From NCBI RefSeq assembly GCF_029193595.2, contig NZ_CP135052.1, forward strand, positions 2,108,001 to 2,172,000: a stretch of DNA of 64,000 nt, written 5' to 3'. The notes beneath the pieces were generated by a model, which was given only the letters and a program-made list of their open reading frames with translations, made no database searches and was not told the DNA's origin. Below are positions 12,076-22,970 of the stretch, piece by piece; within the stretch, counting starts at the first letter, position 1, and every line of letters starts with the position of its first letter. This DNA comes from Providencia hangzhouensis. GTDB lineage: Bacteria; Pseudomonadota; Gammaproteobacteria; Enterobacterales; Enterobacteriaceae. Made by a program: the position numbers and the translations under genes.

Positions 12076-12660
12076 TATAGTTTCCTTCTAACTACCTGTA
12101 ATACTAAATTGCATAAATTCAAAATAATAAGCATTGACTCATAATAATGAGCTAATCATTTTTATTGGTGCAGATAAGAGGTATAAAACGTTGGATGGGT
12201 ATAACTTAGTTTAATACACAGTATCTTTTTTGCATGTGTATATTTATAGCAGGAAATTCTATATTCTGTAAACCTCAACCCTAAAAACAAGAATGACATT
12301 CCAATTAGTTTTGATTTGTTAGCATATTGATTTGGCGTGATGATAAATAACCTTATATGATGTTAATAATATGAATTTTGCAGAATATCGTATATTTAAA
12401 TTAGTGAGTTATAGTGTTAATTATATTTAATTTAATAAATTCTTACTGAATTATAGTAAGTAAATATTACCTAGATATTATTCGTTATAATTAACTTTAT
12501 TAATCTAGATAAACTAAATAACTATAAAATCATTTAATTAATAGATAAATAAAAGGGTTGTTTGCGAGATTTTGGTTTTTTAGCTGGGCTTTGCTGTCGG
12601 AGGGAGTGTTTTGTAAATTGCACGCGCCTAATCTAAGAGTAGGACGCGTGCAGAGCGAAT
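12076..12660. other. AT-rich spacer between the MFS gene and mgtE
   Basis: This 585-bp stretch is extremely AT-rich, especially 12330-12550. I see no open frame with a ribosome site and no tRNA-like fold. It must hold the promoter of the leftward MFS gene near its left end and the mgtE 3' hairpin near its right end. The composition would suit H-NS binding, but that is inference. Confidence 0.6.
12620..12651 (-). terminator. Hairpin after mgtE
   Basis: GCACGCG pairs with CGCGTGC, and CTA pairs with TAG inside a small asymmetric bulge. It sits ten bases after the mgtE stop. The reverse strand continues AATTTACAAAA, so there is no proper U-tract. It may act as a 3'-end stabiliser rather than an intrinsic terminator. 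Confidence 0.45.
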
Positions 12661-14121
12661 TTAAACGAGGAATAGAGTGGCTAAGCCAAGGAAAATAAAG
12701 AAACCGCCTGTATCTGTGATGGCGGTGATCATCACGCTAGAACCGATAGCAGGGTCCTTGCCCATTTTCAGCATAATGAGTGGAATAAGCACGCCCATAA
12801 TAGCCGCCATCAGTAGGTTCAAGATCATTGCTAATGTCATGACTGCGCCCATAGCGATATCGCCATAAAGGAAGTAGGTGACGACACCCATAATTCCTCC
12901 CCATACAACCCCATTAATAAAGGCGACACCAAGCTCCCTTAACATTAAGAAAGAGAAACTATTGTTTTGTATCTGGTGCAGGGCAATGGCACGAACAATC
13001 ATGGTAATGGTTTGGTTTCCCGTATTACCGCCAATTCCTGCCACAATAGGCATTAATGTGGCAAGGGCGACTAATTGGGAAATGGTATCTTCAAAGACGC
13101 CAATAACACGAGAAGCGACAAAAGCGGTACATAGGTTAATGGCTAGCCATGTCCAACGGGTTTTAACGGCTTGGCCGACAGGGGCGAAAACGTCTTCTTC
13201 AGGGCTTAACCCCCCCATACGACGAATACTGTTATCGTTTTCTTCACTAATGTTATCAACGATATCTTCAACCGTCAGGCGGCCCATTAGTAGGCCGTTA
13301 TTATCAACAACAGCCGCAGAAATTAAGTCATAACGTTCGAACGCACTCGCTGCGTCTTCGCCTTTTTCATCAGGCAAGAAGGTCACTGTGTCAGTCTTCA
13401 TGACATCGGCCACTATTTTTTCAGGGGATTGCGTTAAAATAGTGGTTAGAGGCAATTCACCTTGTAGATAATTATTGTTATCAACAACGAAAATTTTATC
13501 GGTCGCTTCTGGGATCTTGCCTCGTTGGCGTAAATAACGTTGAACTGTTTTTAGCGTCACATTTGGGCGTACGGTGACGAATTCAAAATCCATCATTTGA
13601 CCGACGCTATCTTTCGCATATTGTAAAACTTCGCGAATACGGCTACGCAGACTAGGTTCTAAATAGGTGAGGAGCCGACGCATGGTGTCACGAGGTAAAT
13701 GCTCAGCAATATAGGCTTGTTCGTCAACATGCAAGTTGGCAACGGCGCGCAGTAGTTCTCTGTCAGACATATCCTTAATTAGGCTATCCCAAACAGAAAC
13801 CGAGGCCTCAACTAACACTTCACCACGTTCGTTATTATCAACAAGACGCCATAACGCGAGACGCTCATCATAAGGGAGCATTTCTAAGATATCGGCGATA
13901 TCCGCAGTGTGTAAATCAAGTAGCAATTCTTTTACAAGACTAATTTTTTCACTAATTGCTTTGTCATCAATACTGACGTGTTGATCATTTTCAACAAGCG
14001 CATGGACGAACTCTTCGTCATCTAAAAATAGCGTCAGGATTTGCTGGCGAATATGTGCCAGTTTTTGAGAGTGCGGGTTGACTGTTGGCGCCGCATCGGT
14101 TGAGAAAGCAGATTGTGACAT
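12661..14121 (-). CDS. mgtE: Magnesium channel/transporter MgtE
   Basis: This 486-residue protein has the full MgtE layout. There is an acidic N domain (about 20-140), paired CBS domains (about 145-275, including QMMDFEFVTVRPNVTLKTVQ and GRLTVEDIVDNI), a plug helix, and five membrane helices from about 295. The selectivity loop GIGGNTGNQT is present. MgtE lets Mg2+ enter down its gradient and is gated by Mg2+ bound to the cytosolic domains. The gene stands alone, read leftwards. Its upstream region (14122-14307) contains two short inverted repeats, but I cannot assign them to a known Mg2+ leader. Confidence 0.93.
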   Translation of the reverse strand: MSQSAFSTDAAPTVNPHSQKLAHIRQQILTLFLDDEEFVHALVENDQHVSIDDKAISEKISLVKELLLDLHTADIADILEMLPYDERLALWRLVDNNERGEVLVEASVSVWDSLIKDMSDRELLRAVANLHVDEQAYIAEHLPRDTMRRLLTYLEPSLRSRIREVLQYAKDSVGQMMDFEFVTVRPNVTLKTVQRYLRQRGKIPEATDKIFVVDNNNYLQGELPLTTILTQSPEKIVADVMKTDTVTFLPDEKGEDAASAFERYDLISAAVVDNNGLLMGRLTVEDIVDNISEENDNSIRRMGGLSPEEDVFAPVGQAVKTRWTWLAINLCTAFVASRVIGVFEDTISQLVALATLMPIVAGIGGNTGNQTITMIVRAIALHQIQNNSFSFLMLRELGVAFINGVVWGGIMGVVTYFLYGDIAMGAVMTLAMILNLLMAAIMGVLIPLIMLKMGKDPAIGSSVMITAITDTGGFFIFLGLATLFLV

Positions 14122-14307
14122 TTTAATCCTTAAAGCAATAGCAGCGCAAAAGCGCTTTTTATGAATTCGTCTGCGAGCGGACGAAATTTATTATCATTAT
14201 TGTCGCCTATTTAAATAATATATCAAATAGTTGAGTCAAATAAGCGGTGATTTTCAAGTCATCAATGATGAATAATAAGAACAAATCACTACAATAATGG
14301 CCGCAAA

Positions 14308-15837
14308 TTACTCATTTTCTGCGCAAATAGTTAACGACCAACCGGGAACATCTTCCCAATAGCCACTTTCCTTTTCTAAATCTAATAACATCAATGCATT
14401 TTGCACGAGATATTCAGATGGTAAATAGATAGTCCAGTGCCCATCATCCGTTTCTATCCGTAACGAAGAAGGGATTGTTGTAGATTGGCGTTGATTATTT
14501 AACAAAATGGCTAGCCGCAAAATTTGGATAAGCGGCATAAATTGTTTTCTTTTAAATAAATTAAATTTAGGGATATCGTCATACTTAATAGCCCTACGAT
14601 GATTACGTACTAATGTGGCAAGCAATAACTGCTGTTCTTGGTTGAAACCCGGTAAGTTAGTATTTTGCAAAATATAAGCAGAATGGCGGTGCATACCACT
14701 ATGATTAATACTTAAGCCAACTTCATGGAGCATAACCGCCCATATTAAAATGGATTCTAACTGTGGATTGAGTTGTTTAGGGTTTTGCTGCCCCCATTGG
14801 AAATAGAGCTCTTCCATCGTTTTTAATACACGTTTCGCTTGCTCTCTATCAATATTATAATGCTCAGCAAGGCTTAATGCAGTACGTTGACGGATATCTT
14901 GGTGGCGGAAGCGGCCTTCCATTTCATATAAAACACCTTCACGTAATGCACCGTCAGATAAACGTAACTCTTTAATTTCTAATGAATCAAAGACGGCAAG
15001 TAAAATGGCTAAACCTGGGACAAATACGTGTTTACGTTCATTAGAGAGGCCGAGTATATTTAGTGCGCTAAATGACTTATATTTTAATGCCATTTGCTTG
15101 ATTTCAATAAGGCGTTCACGGGTGATAATACCGTCTTTATAGCCTAATTCTTGTATTACACTATGAGCAGCTTTGATGGTGCCCGAGGCACCCATCGCGA
15201 CGTCCCAAGTTTGTTTCTTAAATAAAATCGCAGTGCTTTCTAATTTTAAGCAAGCCCCTAGGTAGGCGCGATTAAAAAATTCAGGGTTGATTTCTTCATT
15301 TGGGAAGTAAGTGCGAGCAAAGCTCACACAACCCATACGGCGGCTTTCAATCAAAAGCGGTTCAAACTTTTCACCAATGACTAACTCAGTTGAACCACCA
15401 CCGATATCAAGTACTAATTTGCGGCCTTTTTCGGGTTGGGTGTGTTCAACGCCCATAAAAATCAATCGAGCCTCTTCTTGGCCTGAAATGATTTCAATAG
15501 GATAGGGCATGATTTCTTTAGCGCGTTGCAAAAATAGTTTCACATTCGTTGCGACACGTAATGAGTGTGTGCCAACAATACACACGTTCTCAGGGGAAAA
15601 TCCTTGTAACCGTTCGGCAAACAACGCGAGGCAGGCAAGGCCCCGTTCCATGGCCTCTTCACTTAATTCATTGGTATCACTTAAGCCATCGGCAAGGTGA
15701 ACACGTTTTTTCAAACGAGTGAGAACTTGCAATGCACCGTTGACAATACGAGCAATGACCATATGAAAACTATTGGAGCCTAAATCTATAGCCGCAATTT
15801 CTTGTGGTCTCGGTGTTGAGGCGTTGGTTATTGGCAT
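14308..15837 (-). CDS. ppx: Exopolyphosphatase Ppx
   Basis: This 509-residue enzyme of the Ppx/GppA (ASKHA, actin-like) family removes terminal phosphates from polyphosphate chains. The phosphate-binding motifs [17 protein letters not shown] (near residue 16) and [16 protein letters not shown] (near 140) are intact. The C-terminal half has the HD-like helical domain, including [21 protein letters not shown]. It lies four bases after ppk, so the two form one operon (ppk-ppx) that sets polyphosphate levels during stress and starvation. Confidence 0.95.
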   Translation of the reverse strand: MPITNASTPRPQEIAAIDLGSNSFHMVIARIVNGALQVLTRLKKRVHLADGLSDTNELSEEAMERGLACLALFAERLQGFSPENVCIVGTHSLRVATNVKLFLQRAKEIMPYPIEIISGQEEARLIFMGVEHTQPEKGRKLVLDIGGGSTELVIGEKFEPLLIESRRMGCVSFARTYFPNEEINPEFFNRAYLGACLKLESTAILFKKQTWDVAMGASGTIKAAHSVIQELGYKDGIITRERLIEIKQMALKYKSFSALNILGLSNERKHVFVPGLAILLAVFDSLEIKELRLSDGALREGVLYEMEGRFRHQDIRQRTALSLAEHYNIDREQAKRVLKTMEELYFQWGQQNPKQLNPQLESILIWAVMLHEVGLSINHSGMHRHSAYILQNTNLPGFNQEQQLLLATLVRNHRRAIKYDDIPKFNLFKRKQFMPLIQILRLAILLNNQRQSTTIPSSLRIETDDGHWTIYLPSEYLVQNALMLLDLEKESGYWEDVPGWSLTICAENE

Positions 15838-15841
15838 ATTT

Positions 15842-17911
15842 TTAAGCTCTTGTATCAGGTGTTTCGATTGATTTTAAATAATCATACACAGCAAGCTGGG
15901 CTTGGATTTTTCGTTTATTTCCGCGGGGAACATAATGATTACTTAAATCTTTGTCAACATAACGTGCTTTTACGGTATCGCTAAATTGCAGCTCTAAAAT
16001 ATCCAATACCCGTTGTTTTAAATGCGGGTCGACTAAACTAACGGCAACTTCAATGCGGTAGTCAATATTGCGCGTCATCCAGTCAGCGGAGGAAATAAAG
16101 ACTTTTTCGTCACCCGCATTGGTGAAAACATAGACACGGTCATGCTCAAGAAAACGGTCAACAATGCTGGTTACTTGAATATTTTCACTATAGCCGACTT
16201 GACCCGCCACTAAAGAGCACATTCCTCTGACTAATAAACGAATTTTGACACCTGCATTGGAGGCATCATACAGTTTGTCGGTCAATTCTTTGTCGACTAG
16301 ATTATTAATTTTTAATGTGATGCCACTCGGCCGTTCAGCGAGTGCATTTTCGATTTCTTGGTCAATTAAGGCCATTAAACGAATCCGTGTATTTTGTGGG
16401 GACACCATTAAATTATCGAAAGTCACTGGGCGATAGGGGTTTTCTATAAAACTAAATACCCGACGAACTTCGTTGGTGATCAGCTCATTTGCTGTGAGTA
16501 GCGAGTAATCGGTATAAAGCCGAGCGGTTTTTTCATTAAAATTACCCGTACCAATGTGAGCGTAGCGAACGATTTGCCCTTCTTCCATACGCGAGATAAT
16601 AAACAATTTCGCGTGGATTTTAAGCCCTGGCGCGGAGAAAATAACATGCACGCCAGCTTCGGTTAACCGTTTTGCCCAATGAATATTGGCGGCTTCATCG
16701 AATCGAGCTTGTAACTCAACGACCACTGTGACTTTTTTTCCATTATGGGCAGCATGAATGACGGAATCGATAATGCGTGAGTCTTTCGCAACACGGTAAA
16801 TATTAATTTTTATCGACAATACATTCGGGTCAAAAGACGCTTGGCGCAATAATTCTAAAGTATGTTCAAAGGTATAGTAGGGATAATATAACAGCACATC
16901 GCGTTCGCGAATGGCATCGAAACCGTTACGGAAATTATCAAACCAGCGGTGACGCAGCCTTGGTAGTGGCTTGTTTAATAAATTTTTATTTCCCTCATTA
17001 GGGAAGTTAATAAAATCTTTAAAGTTGTGATAGCGACCGCCAGCAATCACAGAGTCATCACTGGATAACCCCAGCTTTTCACGTAAAAGAGCAACCATTT
17101 CGTCAGGCATATCACGTTGATAGACAAAACGGACGGGCTCTGCGGTTAAACGCTGTTTTAATGTGGACGACATTATCTCAAGTAAGCTCGATTCCATCTC
17201 TGTTGCGATGTCATACTCTGCATCACGCGTCATTTTCATCGAATAAGCATTAAGCTTATCGTAATCAAAGAAGCCTTTAAAAATTTCATCCAGTGTATAG
17301 CGAAGGATATTATCAATTAGGATCATTGACTTGCGACGCTTTGGCATTTCCGGCGGTAAGTTAACAAACCGAGGCACTTTATCGGATGGAATTTCCAATA
17401 GCGCATACTGAATGTGATTGCCATTGATGATTTCAACGGCAAGGTACGTGTAGTCATCTTTTAGAAACTCAACCAGATTGGTGTCAGGATTAATTAATAT
17501 TGGCGTAATATGCTGGCGCAGGTTCTGCCGGAAATATTGACGTAACCAAATCTGTTGGCGAGGCGAAATTTGACGTTCGTTAATCAAGAATATTTGATTG
17601 CGCGCCATTTCTAATAGCAAATCATTATAGAGAATATCGAACTCTTGTTCTTGTTTGGCAACTCTTGACTGAATTCTCTTTAACAAGTGGCGAGCACCGC
17701 TTGCCGAACCCCGTTCTTCATTAATTAAAATACGGCGTTTAACGTCGGCGAAGCGGACTTTATAAAACTCGTCTAAATTGTTGGAATAAATACCCAAAAA
17801 ACGCATTCGCTCAATAAGAGGGTTACGCTTGTCGGCTGCTTCTTGTAAAACACGCTCGTTAAAAGACAGCCAGCTTAACTCTTTTTCATGATAGAGACGT
17901 TCTTGGGACAT
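15842..17911 (-). CDS. ppk: Polyphosphate kinase Ppk1
   Basis: This 689-residue enzyme polymerises the gamma-phosphate of ATP into polyphosphate. The N-terminal domain begins [19 protein letters not shown]. The catalytic region carries the autophosphorylated histidine in [12 protein letters not shown], followed by [19 protein letters not shown]. The second PLD-like motif lies in [17 protein letters not shown]. The length matches E. coli Ppk (688). It is the first gene of the ppk-ppx pair, separated by 54 bp from speG upstream. Confidence 0.96.
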   Translation of the reverse strand: MSQERLYHEKELSWLSFNERVLQEAADKRNPLIERMRFLGIYSNNLDEFYKVRFADVKRRILINEERGSASGARHLLKRIQSRVAKQEQEFDILYNDLLLEMARNQIFLINERQISPRQQIWLRQYFRQNLRQHITPILINPDTNLVEFLKDDYTYLAVEIINGNHIQYALLEIPSDKVPRFVNLPPEMPKRRKSMILIDNILRYTLDEIFKGFFDYDKLNAYSMKMTRDAEYDIATEMESSLLEIMSSTLKQRLTAEPVRFVYQRDMPDEMVALLREKLGLSSDDSVIAGGRYHNFKDFINFPNEGNKNLLNKPLPRLRHRWFDNFRNGFDAIRERDVLLYYPYYTFEHTLELLRQASFDPNVLSIKINIYRVAKDSRIIDSVIHAAHNGKKVTVVVELQARFDEAANIHWAKRLTEAGVHVIFSAPGLKIHAKLFIISRMEEGQIVRYAHIGTGNFNEKTARLYTDYSLLTANELITNEVRRVFSFIENPYRPVTFDNLMVSPQNTRIRLMALIDQEIENALAERPSGITLKINNLVDKELTDKLYDASNAGVKIRLLVRGMCSLVAGQVGYSENIQVTSIVDRFLEHDRVYVFTNAGDEKVFISSADWMTRNIDYRIEVAVSLVDPHLKQRVLDILELQFSDTVKARYVDKDLSNHYVPRGNKRKIQAQLAVYDYLKSIETPDTRA

Positions 17912-17965
17912 TCTAACTCCATATTAGACTCTTGTTACTTTGTGGCTATGATACCAGCCAGTTAG

Positions 17966-18553
17966 CTAAATGTGTTGTTTAATTGCTTTATCTTGGGTAA
18001 TAACACTTTCTGGATTAGCAGATTGCTGTTTCATCGTAAAATATTGCTGCTGAAAAATACACATACGGATAGCGGTGTGATAACGGCCATTGACAAAGAA
18101 CTCGTCGATCAGTTCGCCTTCAGTATGGAAGCCTAGTTTATTATAAATATGGATAGCTTTGACATTTTCTTTATCAACAATAAGATAAAGTTTATATAAG
18201 TTTAGTACAGAAAACGCGTAGTCCATTGCTAATTGCGCAGCGCGACTCGCATAGCCATGCCCTTGATGGCTCGGTGCAATGATAATCTGAAATTCAGAGC
18301 GTCGGTGAATATAATCAATCTCTACCAATTCGACTAGGCCCACTTTCTCACTGTCATTTTCAACGATAAAGCGGCGTTCAGACTGGTCATGAATATGTTT
18401 ATCGTAAAGATCGCTTAATTCAACAAAAGCTTCGTAAGGTTCTTCAAACCAATAACGCATAACACTGGCATTATTATCAAGCTGGTGAATGAATGCTAAA
18501 TCTTCACGTTCAAGTGGGCGCAACCTAAACGGATGAACTTGCCCGGTTGTCAT
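17966..18553 (-). CDS. speG: Spermidine N1-acetyltransferase SpeG
   Basis: This 195-residue GNAT enzyme transfers acetyl from acetyl-CoA to spermidine or spermine, relieving polyamine toxicity. Conservation with E. coli SpeG is very high throughout, for example [19 protein letters not shown] and [16 protein letters not shown]. The acetyl-CoA loop is [11 protein letters not shown]. Only the C-terminal 20 residues diverge. In E. coli the gene lies elsewhere, so its place between purN and ppk is a lineage feature. Confidence 0.95.
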   Translation of the reverse strand: MTTGQVHPFRLRPLEREDLAFIHQLDNNASVMRYWFEEPYEAFVELSDLYDKHIHDQSERRFIVENDSEKVGLVELVEIDYIHRRSEFQIIIAPSHQGHGYASRAAQLAMDYAFSVLNLYKLYLIVDKENVKAIHIYNKLGFHTEGELIDEFFVNGRYHTAIRMCIFQQQYFTMKQQSANPESVITQDKAIKQHI

Positions 18554-18736
18554 AAAAATACCTCTATTTAGTTAGGAAAAATGTGTTGTTCTTCGATTAC
18601 AAGGATAACATTTATTTACGATAAAATAATGACACAGCACAGAGAGATGATCACCTTGTTGAAAAATAATTCATTTTACTTAGGAGGACGCTGTTTAACT
18701 CAATACCGTTCTATGTTATTTCCATGTGAAATACGA

Positions 18737-18762
18737 CGAAAAAAGGGTGGATATCCACCCTT
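18737..18762 (-). terminator. Intrinsic terminator of purM-purN
   Basis: AAGGGTGGATATCCACCCTT is a perfect 20-base palindrome (18743-18762), and the reverse strand continues TTTTTT. It lies about 30 bp after the purN stop codon. Confidence 0.85.
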
Positions 18763-18790
18763 AAGTTTATATTTTTCGCTGTCACGAAGG

Positions 18791-19429
18791 TTACTCGTTA
18801 GCATAACCTTGTTGCGGTAAAATTTGGTTATCTAACACAGCGTTACCTTTTTGCATTGTTAATCGGCCACTGATGAACCATTCAACAACTAATGGGTAAA
18901 TCGCATGTTCTTGAGCTTTAACCCGATCGATAATATCTTCTTCGCTATCTTGTTCAAAGATAGGCACTTTGGCTTGTAAAATAACCGGCCCGCCATCCAG
19001 CTCTTCTGTAACGAAATGCACCGATGTGCCATGTTCTTTATCCCCATTTTCCAGCGCCTTACGGTGTGTATGTAAACCGGGGTATTTAGGTAGCAAAGAA
19101 GGGTGGATATTGAGTAATTTTCCAGCAAAGTGGTTGACGAATTGGGCTGATAAGATACGCATAAAACCCGCTAATACGACTAAATCAGACTGGAATTGGT
19201 CAACCTGCGCGAGTAGTGCAGCATCATATGCTTGGCGGTCAGTATATTGTTTCGCATCTAAATAACAGGCTGGGATCCCAGCCTGTTGTGCTCGAACAAG
19301 CCCATAAGCATTGGCTTGGTTGCTGATAACAGCAACAATTTGAGCGCCAATTGCCCCAGAGCGACAGCTATCAATTAATGATTGCAAATTACTGCCACTG
19401 CCAGAAATGAGGACAACTATTTTTTTCAT
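18791..19429 (-). CDS. purN: Phosphoribosylglycinamide formyltransferase 1, PurN
   Basis: This 212-residue enzyme formylates GAR with 10-formyl-tetrahydrofolate, the third step of purine synthesis. The nucleotide-binding start VVLISGSGSNLQSLID, the catalytic Asn-His motif NIHPSLLPKYPGLHTH, and the catalytic Asp in TEELDGGPVI are all present. Its ATG overlaps the purM stop by one base (TAATG), so the genes are translationally coupled. A strong intrinsic terminator follows. Confidence 0.95.
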   Translation of the reverse strand: MKKIVVLISGSGSNLQSLIDSCRSGAIGAQIVAVISNQANAYGLVRAQQAGIPACYLDAKQYTDRQAYDAALLAQVDQFQSDLVVLAGFMRILSAQFVNHFAGKLLNIHPSLLPKYPGLHTHRKALENGDKEHGTSVHFVTEELDGGPVILQAKVPIFEQDSEEDIIDRVKAQEHAIYPLVVEWFISGRLTMQKGNAVLDNQILPQQGYANE

Positions 19430-20469
19430 TAGCGGATCACAACCTGCTCTTCACCCGCAGGTAATGCACCAATTGTACCGATTTGCCATGCGTTTTCACC
19501 AAGCTTGTTCAGCAGAGCAAGTGCATTTTCGACTTCTTGCTGTGGCAGAGCAATAATAATCCCCACACCACAATTGAAGGTACGGTACATTTCATGGGTA
19601 CTAACATCACCAGCTTGCTGTAGCCAATTAAAGACTGCGGGCCATTGCCAGCTGCTGCCGTCAATAATCGCTTGTGTGTTGTCAGGTAGTACGCGAGGAA
19701 TATTTTCCCAGAAACCCCCACCGGTTATGTGTGCAATGGCGTGGATATCGCTATTTGCGATCAGCTCTAATACATTTTTAACGTAAATGCGTGTTGGTTC
19801 CAATAAGTGATCAGCTAAAGGTTTTCCATCTAATAGCGTTTCTTCAGGGTTGGTTTGACTGACTTCAAGGATTTTGCGAACCAGCGAATAGCCATTTGAA
19901 TGAGGGCCGCTAGAGGCTAAAGCAATTAAGGCATCCCCAGCACTCACTTTGCTGCCATCGATGATTTCTGAGCGCTCAACAACACCCACACAGAAACCCG
20001 CCACATCGTAGTCTTCACCATGGTACATACCAGGCATTTCAGCGGTTTCACCGCCAACTAATGCGCAACCAGATTGTTTACAGCCTTCTGCGATACCTGT
20101 AATCACGCTAGTAGCGGTATCCACATCCAGTTTACCGGTTGCATAATAATCAAGGAAGAATAGAGGCTCTGCGCCTTGAACAATCAGGTCATTGACACAC
20201 ATAGCGACGAGGTCAATCCCAATGGAGTCATGACGTTTTAAATCCATTGCTAAGCGTAATTTGGTACCGACACCGTCAGTGCCTGAGACTAAAACAGGTT
20301 CACGGTATTTTTGCGGTAGGGAACATAATGCACCGAATCCCCCAAGCCCACCCATAACTTCTGGGCGGCGGGTTTCTTTTACGACACCTTTAATACGTTC
20401 AACCAAGGCGTTACCCGCATCAATATCAACACCGGCATCTTTATAGCTGAGAGAGGTTTTATCAGTCAC
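19429..20469 (-). CDS. purM: Phosphoribosylformylglycinamidine cyclo-ligase, PurM
   Basis: This 346-residue AIR synthetase makes the imidazole ring of purines, using ATP. I chose the GTG at 20469 because the product then starts (M)[18 protein letters not shown] exactly as in E. coli and a G-rich Shine-Dalgarno stretch precedes it. A TTG four codons earlier also reads in frame. Conserved blocks include [12 protein letters not shown] and [16 protein letters not shown] PurR operator lies 65 bp upstream. Operon: purM-purN. Confidence 0.95.
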   Translation of the reverse strand: MTDKTSLSYKDAGVDIDAGNALVERIKGVVKETRRPEVMGGLGGFGALCSLPQKYREPVLVSGTDGVGTKLRLAMDLKRHDSIGIDLVAMCVNDLIVQGAEPLFFLDYYATGKLDVDTATSVITGIAEGCKQSGCALVGGETAEMPGMYHGEDYDVAGFCVGVVERSEIIDGSKVSAGDALIALASSGPHSNGYSLVRKILEVSQTNPEETLLDGKPLADHLLEPTRIYVKNVLELIANSDIHAIAHITGGGFWENIPRVLPDNTQAIIDGSSWQWPAVFNWLQQAGDVSTHEMYRTFNCGVGIIIALPQQEVENALALLNKLGENAWQIGTIGALPAGEEQVVIR

Positions 20470-20533
20470 TACGGCCCCCAAGGCAATTACATTTTTGAGA
20501 AAAATAACATCATTGACATTATTCTAACAGGCT

Positions 20534-20549
20534 AGGCAAACGTTTGCGA
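20534..20549. promoter_or_regulatory. PurR operator of purMN
   Basis: The sequence AGGCAAACGTTTGCGA contains the perfect palindrome GCAAACGTTTGC and fits the PurR consensus except at the last base. It sits between the divergent purM and upp genes, closer to purM. PurR with hypoxanthine or guanine would repress purMN from here. Confidence 0.85.
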
Positions 20550-20769
20550 TAGCTTTGTGTTGGAAATTTTTTTAGTACTCGTGATCCAAAAAAGGTGATT
20601 GCTAAGAAGCCGTACAGCAAAATAATAAGTGATTTTATTTAAATCAAATTTGCGGTTTAGCCAATTTCAACTTAACTGAGATAAGGTATAATTCTAAAAA
20701 AATTGTGTTAATCGTTGTTGTTTTGACCAAAATCAAGCGTTATCTAGTGGCAACCAAAGCTAAAAGAGG

Positions 20770-20817
20770 TATAATCCGGCGATTTTTTTGTCCGCCGCCG
20801 TCTTAAATAGTAGGAGA
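20770..20817 (+). promoter_or_regulatory. upp -10 element and ribosome site
   Basis: A consensus TATAAT lies at 20770-20775. A GC-containing start region follows, and AGGAGA stands at 20812-20817, five bases before the upp ATG. No good -35 hexamer is visible at 16-18 bp spacing, so the promoter may need an activator, or the -35 may be degenerate. Confidence 0.5.
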
Positions 20818-20822
20818 AACCC

Positions 20823-21449
20823 ATGAAGATCGTTGAGGTAAAACACCCTCTCGTTAAACATAAACTCGGCCTGATGCGAGATCATGATATAAGCACAAAA
20901 CGCTTTCGTGAACTGGCCTCAGAGGTTGGTAGCCTACTGACTTATGAAGCAACTGCTGACCTTGAAACTGAAAAAGTGACTATCGATGGTTGGTGTGGTC
21001 CTGTAGAAATAGAACAAATTAAAGGTAAGAAAATCACTGTAGTACCAATCCTCCGTGCAGGTATTGGTATGATGAATGGTGTATTAGATAGTATTCCAAG
21101 TGCACGTATCAGTGTGGTAGGTGTTTATCGTGATGAAGAAACACTGCAGCCTGTCCCTTATTTCCAAAAACTCGCATCTAACATTGAAGAACGTATGGCA
21201 TTAGTGGTTGACCCAATGTTAGCGACGGGTGGCTCAATGATTGCCACTATTGATTTATTAAAAAATGCGGGTTGTACCTCGATTAAAATCTTAGTCCTTG
21301 TTGCAGCGCCAGAAGGTTTAAAAGCGTTAGAAGCTGCGCATCCAGATGTTGAATTATATACCGCTTCAATTGATGAGTATTTAAATGAAGAGGGGTATAT
21401 CGTTCCGGGTCTCGGTGACGCGGGCGACAAGATATTTGGTACTAAATAA
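20823..21449 (+). CDS. upp: Uracil phosphoribosyltransferase
   Basis: This 208-residue enzyme converts uracil and PRPP to UMP in pyrimidine salvage. The PRPP-binding loop is [19 protein letters not shown], and the uracil-binding end reads [20 protein letters not shown]. The length is identical to E. coli Upp. It is followed by a strong intrinsic terminator and then uraA, so upp and uraA work together in uracil uptake and salvage. Some transcripts probably stop between them. Confidence 0.97.
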   Translation: MKIVEVKHPLVKHKLGLMRDHDISTKRFRELASEVGSLLTYEATADLETEKVTIDGWCGPVEIEQIKGKKITVVPILRAGIGMMNGVLDSIPSARISVVGVYRDEETLQPVPYFQKLASNIEERMALVVDPMLATGGSMIATIDLLKNAGCTSIKILVLVAAPEGLKALEAAHPDVELYTASIDEYLNEEGYIVPGLGDAGDKIFGTK

Positions 21450-21453
21450 TGAT

Positions 21454-21481
21454 AAGCCGACTGAGAAGTCGGCTTTTTTTT
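21454..21481 (+). terminator. Intrinsic terminator between upp and uraA
   Basis: AAGCCGACT pairs with AGTCGGCTT around the loop GAGA, followed by eight T residues. It would reduce uraA expression relative to upp unless uraA has its own promoter in the 66 bp that follow. Confidence 0.88.
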
Positions 21482-21547
21482 GATTAATTGTAGAGACTCA
21501 CTGCTTATTCAGTGATTAGCCATTTCGCTAAAAGAGGATAAAGTCAC

Positions 21548-22843
21548 ATGACTCGTCGCACCATCAGTGTTGAAGAAAGACCACCATTATTACAAACTAT
21601 CCCACTGAGCCTTCAACACCTGTTTGCTATGTTTGGCGCAACCGTTATCGTACCGATTCTGTTTGGTGTAAACCCCGCGACAATTTTGCTGTTTAATGGA
21701 ATAGGAACGCTGCTGTACTTATTTATTTGTAAAGGGCAAATTCCGGCTTATTTAGGTTCAAGTTTTGCATTCATTTCCCCTGTGTTGATTTTATTACCAT
21801 TAGGTTATGAATTGGCACTTGGCGGCTTTATCATTTGTGGCGTGTTGTTCTGTATAGTTGCGCTGATTGTTAAAGTTGCAGGAAGAGGGTGGATCAACGT
21901 CATGTTCCCCCCAGCGGCAATGGGGGCAATCGTAGCTGTAATTGGTTTAGAGCTTGCTCAAACCGCTGCAGGTATGGCAGGGCTATTACCTAAAGATGGC
22001 GCAGTGGTTGATTCGAACACGTTAATTATTTCCCTGACCACATTATCAGTCACTATTCTCTGCGCGGTCGTTTTCCGTGGGTTTTTATCTATAATCCCAA
22101 TTTTGATTGGTTTTTTAGCGGGTTATGCATTGTCCTATTTTATGGGGATTGTAGACTTTACACCCGTTATTGAAGCGCCATGGTTTGCTATCCCAACATT
22201 TTATACACCACGCTTCGAATGGTTTGCTATTTTAACCATTTTACCTGCGGCCTTAGTGGTTATCGCTGAGCACGTAGGGCACTTAGTGGTCACGGCGAAT
22301 ATTGTTGAGCGTGACTTAATGAAATCGCCAGGTTTGCATCGCTCAATGTTTGCGAATGGGTTCTCGACGGTGATTTCAGGTTTCTTTGGCTCAACACCGA
22401 ATACGACTTATGGTGAAAATATTGGGGTAATGGCAATTACCAAGGTATACAGCACATGGGTGATTGGCGGAGCTGCAATTATTGCTATTTTATTATCTTG
22501 TGTTGGTAAATTAGCTGCTGCTATCCAATTAGTGCCGGTTCCTGTCATGGGCGGGGTTTCACTCTTATTATACGGGGTAATTGGTGCATCAGGTATTCGT
22601 GTGTTGATTGATTCAAAAGTTGATTATAACAAGCCACAGAATTTGATTTTAACCTCAGTGATTTTAATTATTGGTGTTAGTGGTGCGGTTATCCATATCG
22701 GTCAAGCGGAACTTAAAGGTATGGCACTGGCGACGATTGTCGGGATCTTTATGGCACTATTGTTCCGTTTTATAACATTTGTTAGGCCTGAAAAGCAATT
22801 TGTAACATCTGAAGTGCAAGAGCTTGATAGCAATAAAAAATAA
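21548..22843 (+). CDS. uraA: Uracil:proton symporter UraA
   Basis: This 431-residue NCS2/NAT-family permease has 14 membrane segments. It is nearly collinear with E. coli UraA, including SLQHLFAMFGATV, the substrate-site glutamate in VVIAEHVGHLVVT and the second motif FFGSTPNTTYGENIG. It imports uracil with a proton for Upp. A hairpin (22863-22886, TGCCGTTCG with CGAGCGGCA) follows the stop but lacks a clear T-run. Confidence 0.96.
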   Translation: MTRRTISVEERPPLLQTIPLSLQHLFAMFGATVIVPILFGVNPATILLFNGIGTLLYLFICKGQIPAYLGSSFAFISPVLILLPLGYELALGGFIICGVLFCIVALIVKVAGRGWINVMFPPAAMGAIVAVIGLELAQTAAGMAGLLPKDGAVVDSNTLIISLTTLSVTILCAVVFRGFLSIIPILIGFLAGYALSYFMGIVDFTPVIEAPWFAIPTFYTPRFEWFAILTILPAALVVIAEHVGHLVVTANIVERDLMKSPGLHRSMFANGFSTVISGFFGSTPNTTYGENIGVMAITKVYSTWVIGGAAIIAILLSCVGKLAAAIQLVPVPVMGGVSLLLYGVIGASGIRVLIDSKVDYNKPQNLILTSVILIIGVSGAVIHIGQAELKGMALATIVGIFMALLFRFITFVRPEKQFVTSEVQELDSNKK

Positions 22844-22862
22844 GCCATGTGATTTTCCCTAT

Positions 22863-22886
22863 TGCCGTTCGGTTGATCGAGCGGCA
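22863..22886 (+). terminator. Hairpin after uraA
   Basis: A nine-pair stem with one G-U pair encloses a six-base loop 20 bp after the uraA stop. The downstream bases are ATTTGCTC, so termination by this hairpin alone is doubtful. Confidence 0.4.
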
Positions 22887-22970
22887 TTTGCTCACCGTTC
22901 TTATTCATCTATCCGTGTTTTTTATGGTAAACTGCTAGATGAAAATTGATTTGTACAGCCAGAGGCGCTT

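Noticed and set aside
12878-13333. A 151-codon + strand frame inside mgtE
   Set aside because: It mirrors the codon pattern of the membrane helices of mgtE and has no recognisable protein features.
14122-14307. Possible Mg2+ sensing leader of mgtE
   Set aside because: Two small inverted repeats are visible, but the region is too short and unlike the M-box riboswitch.
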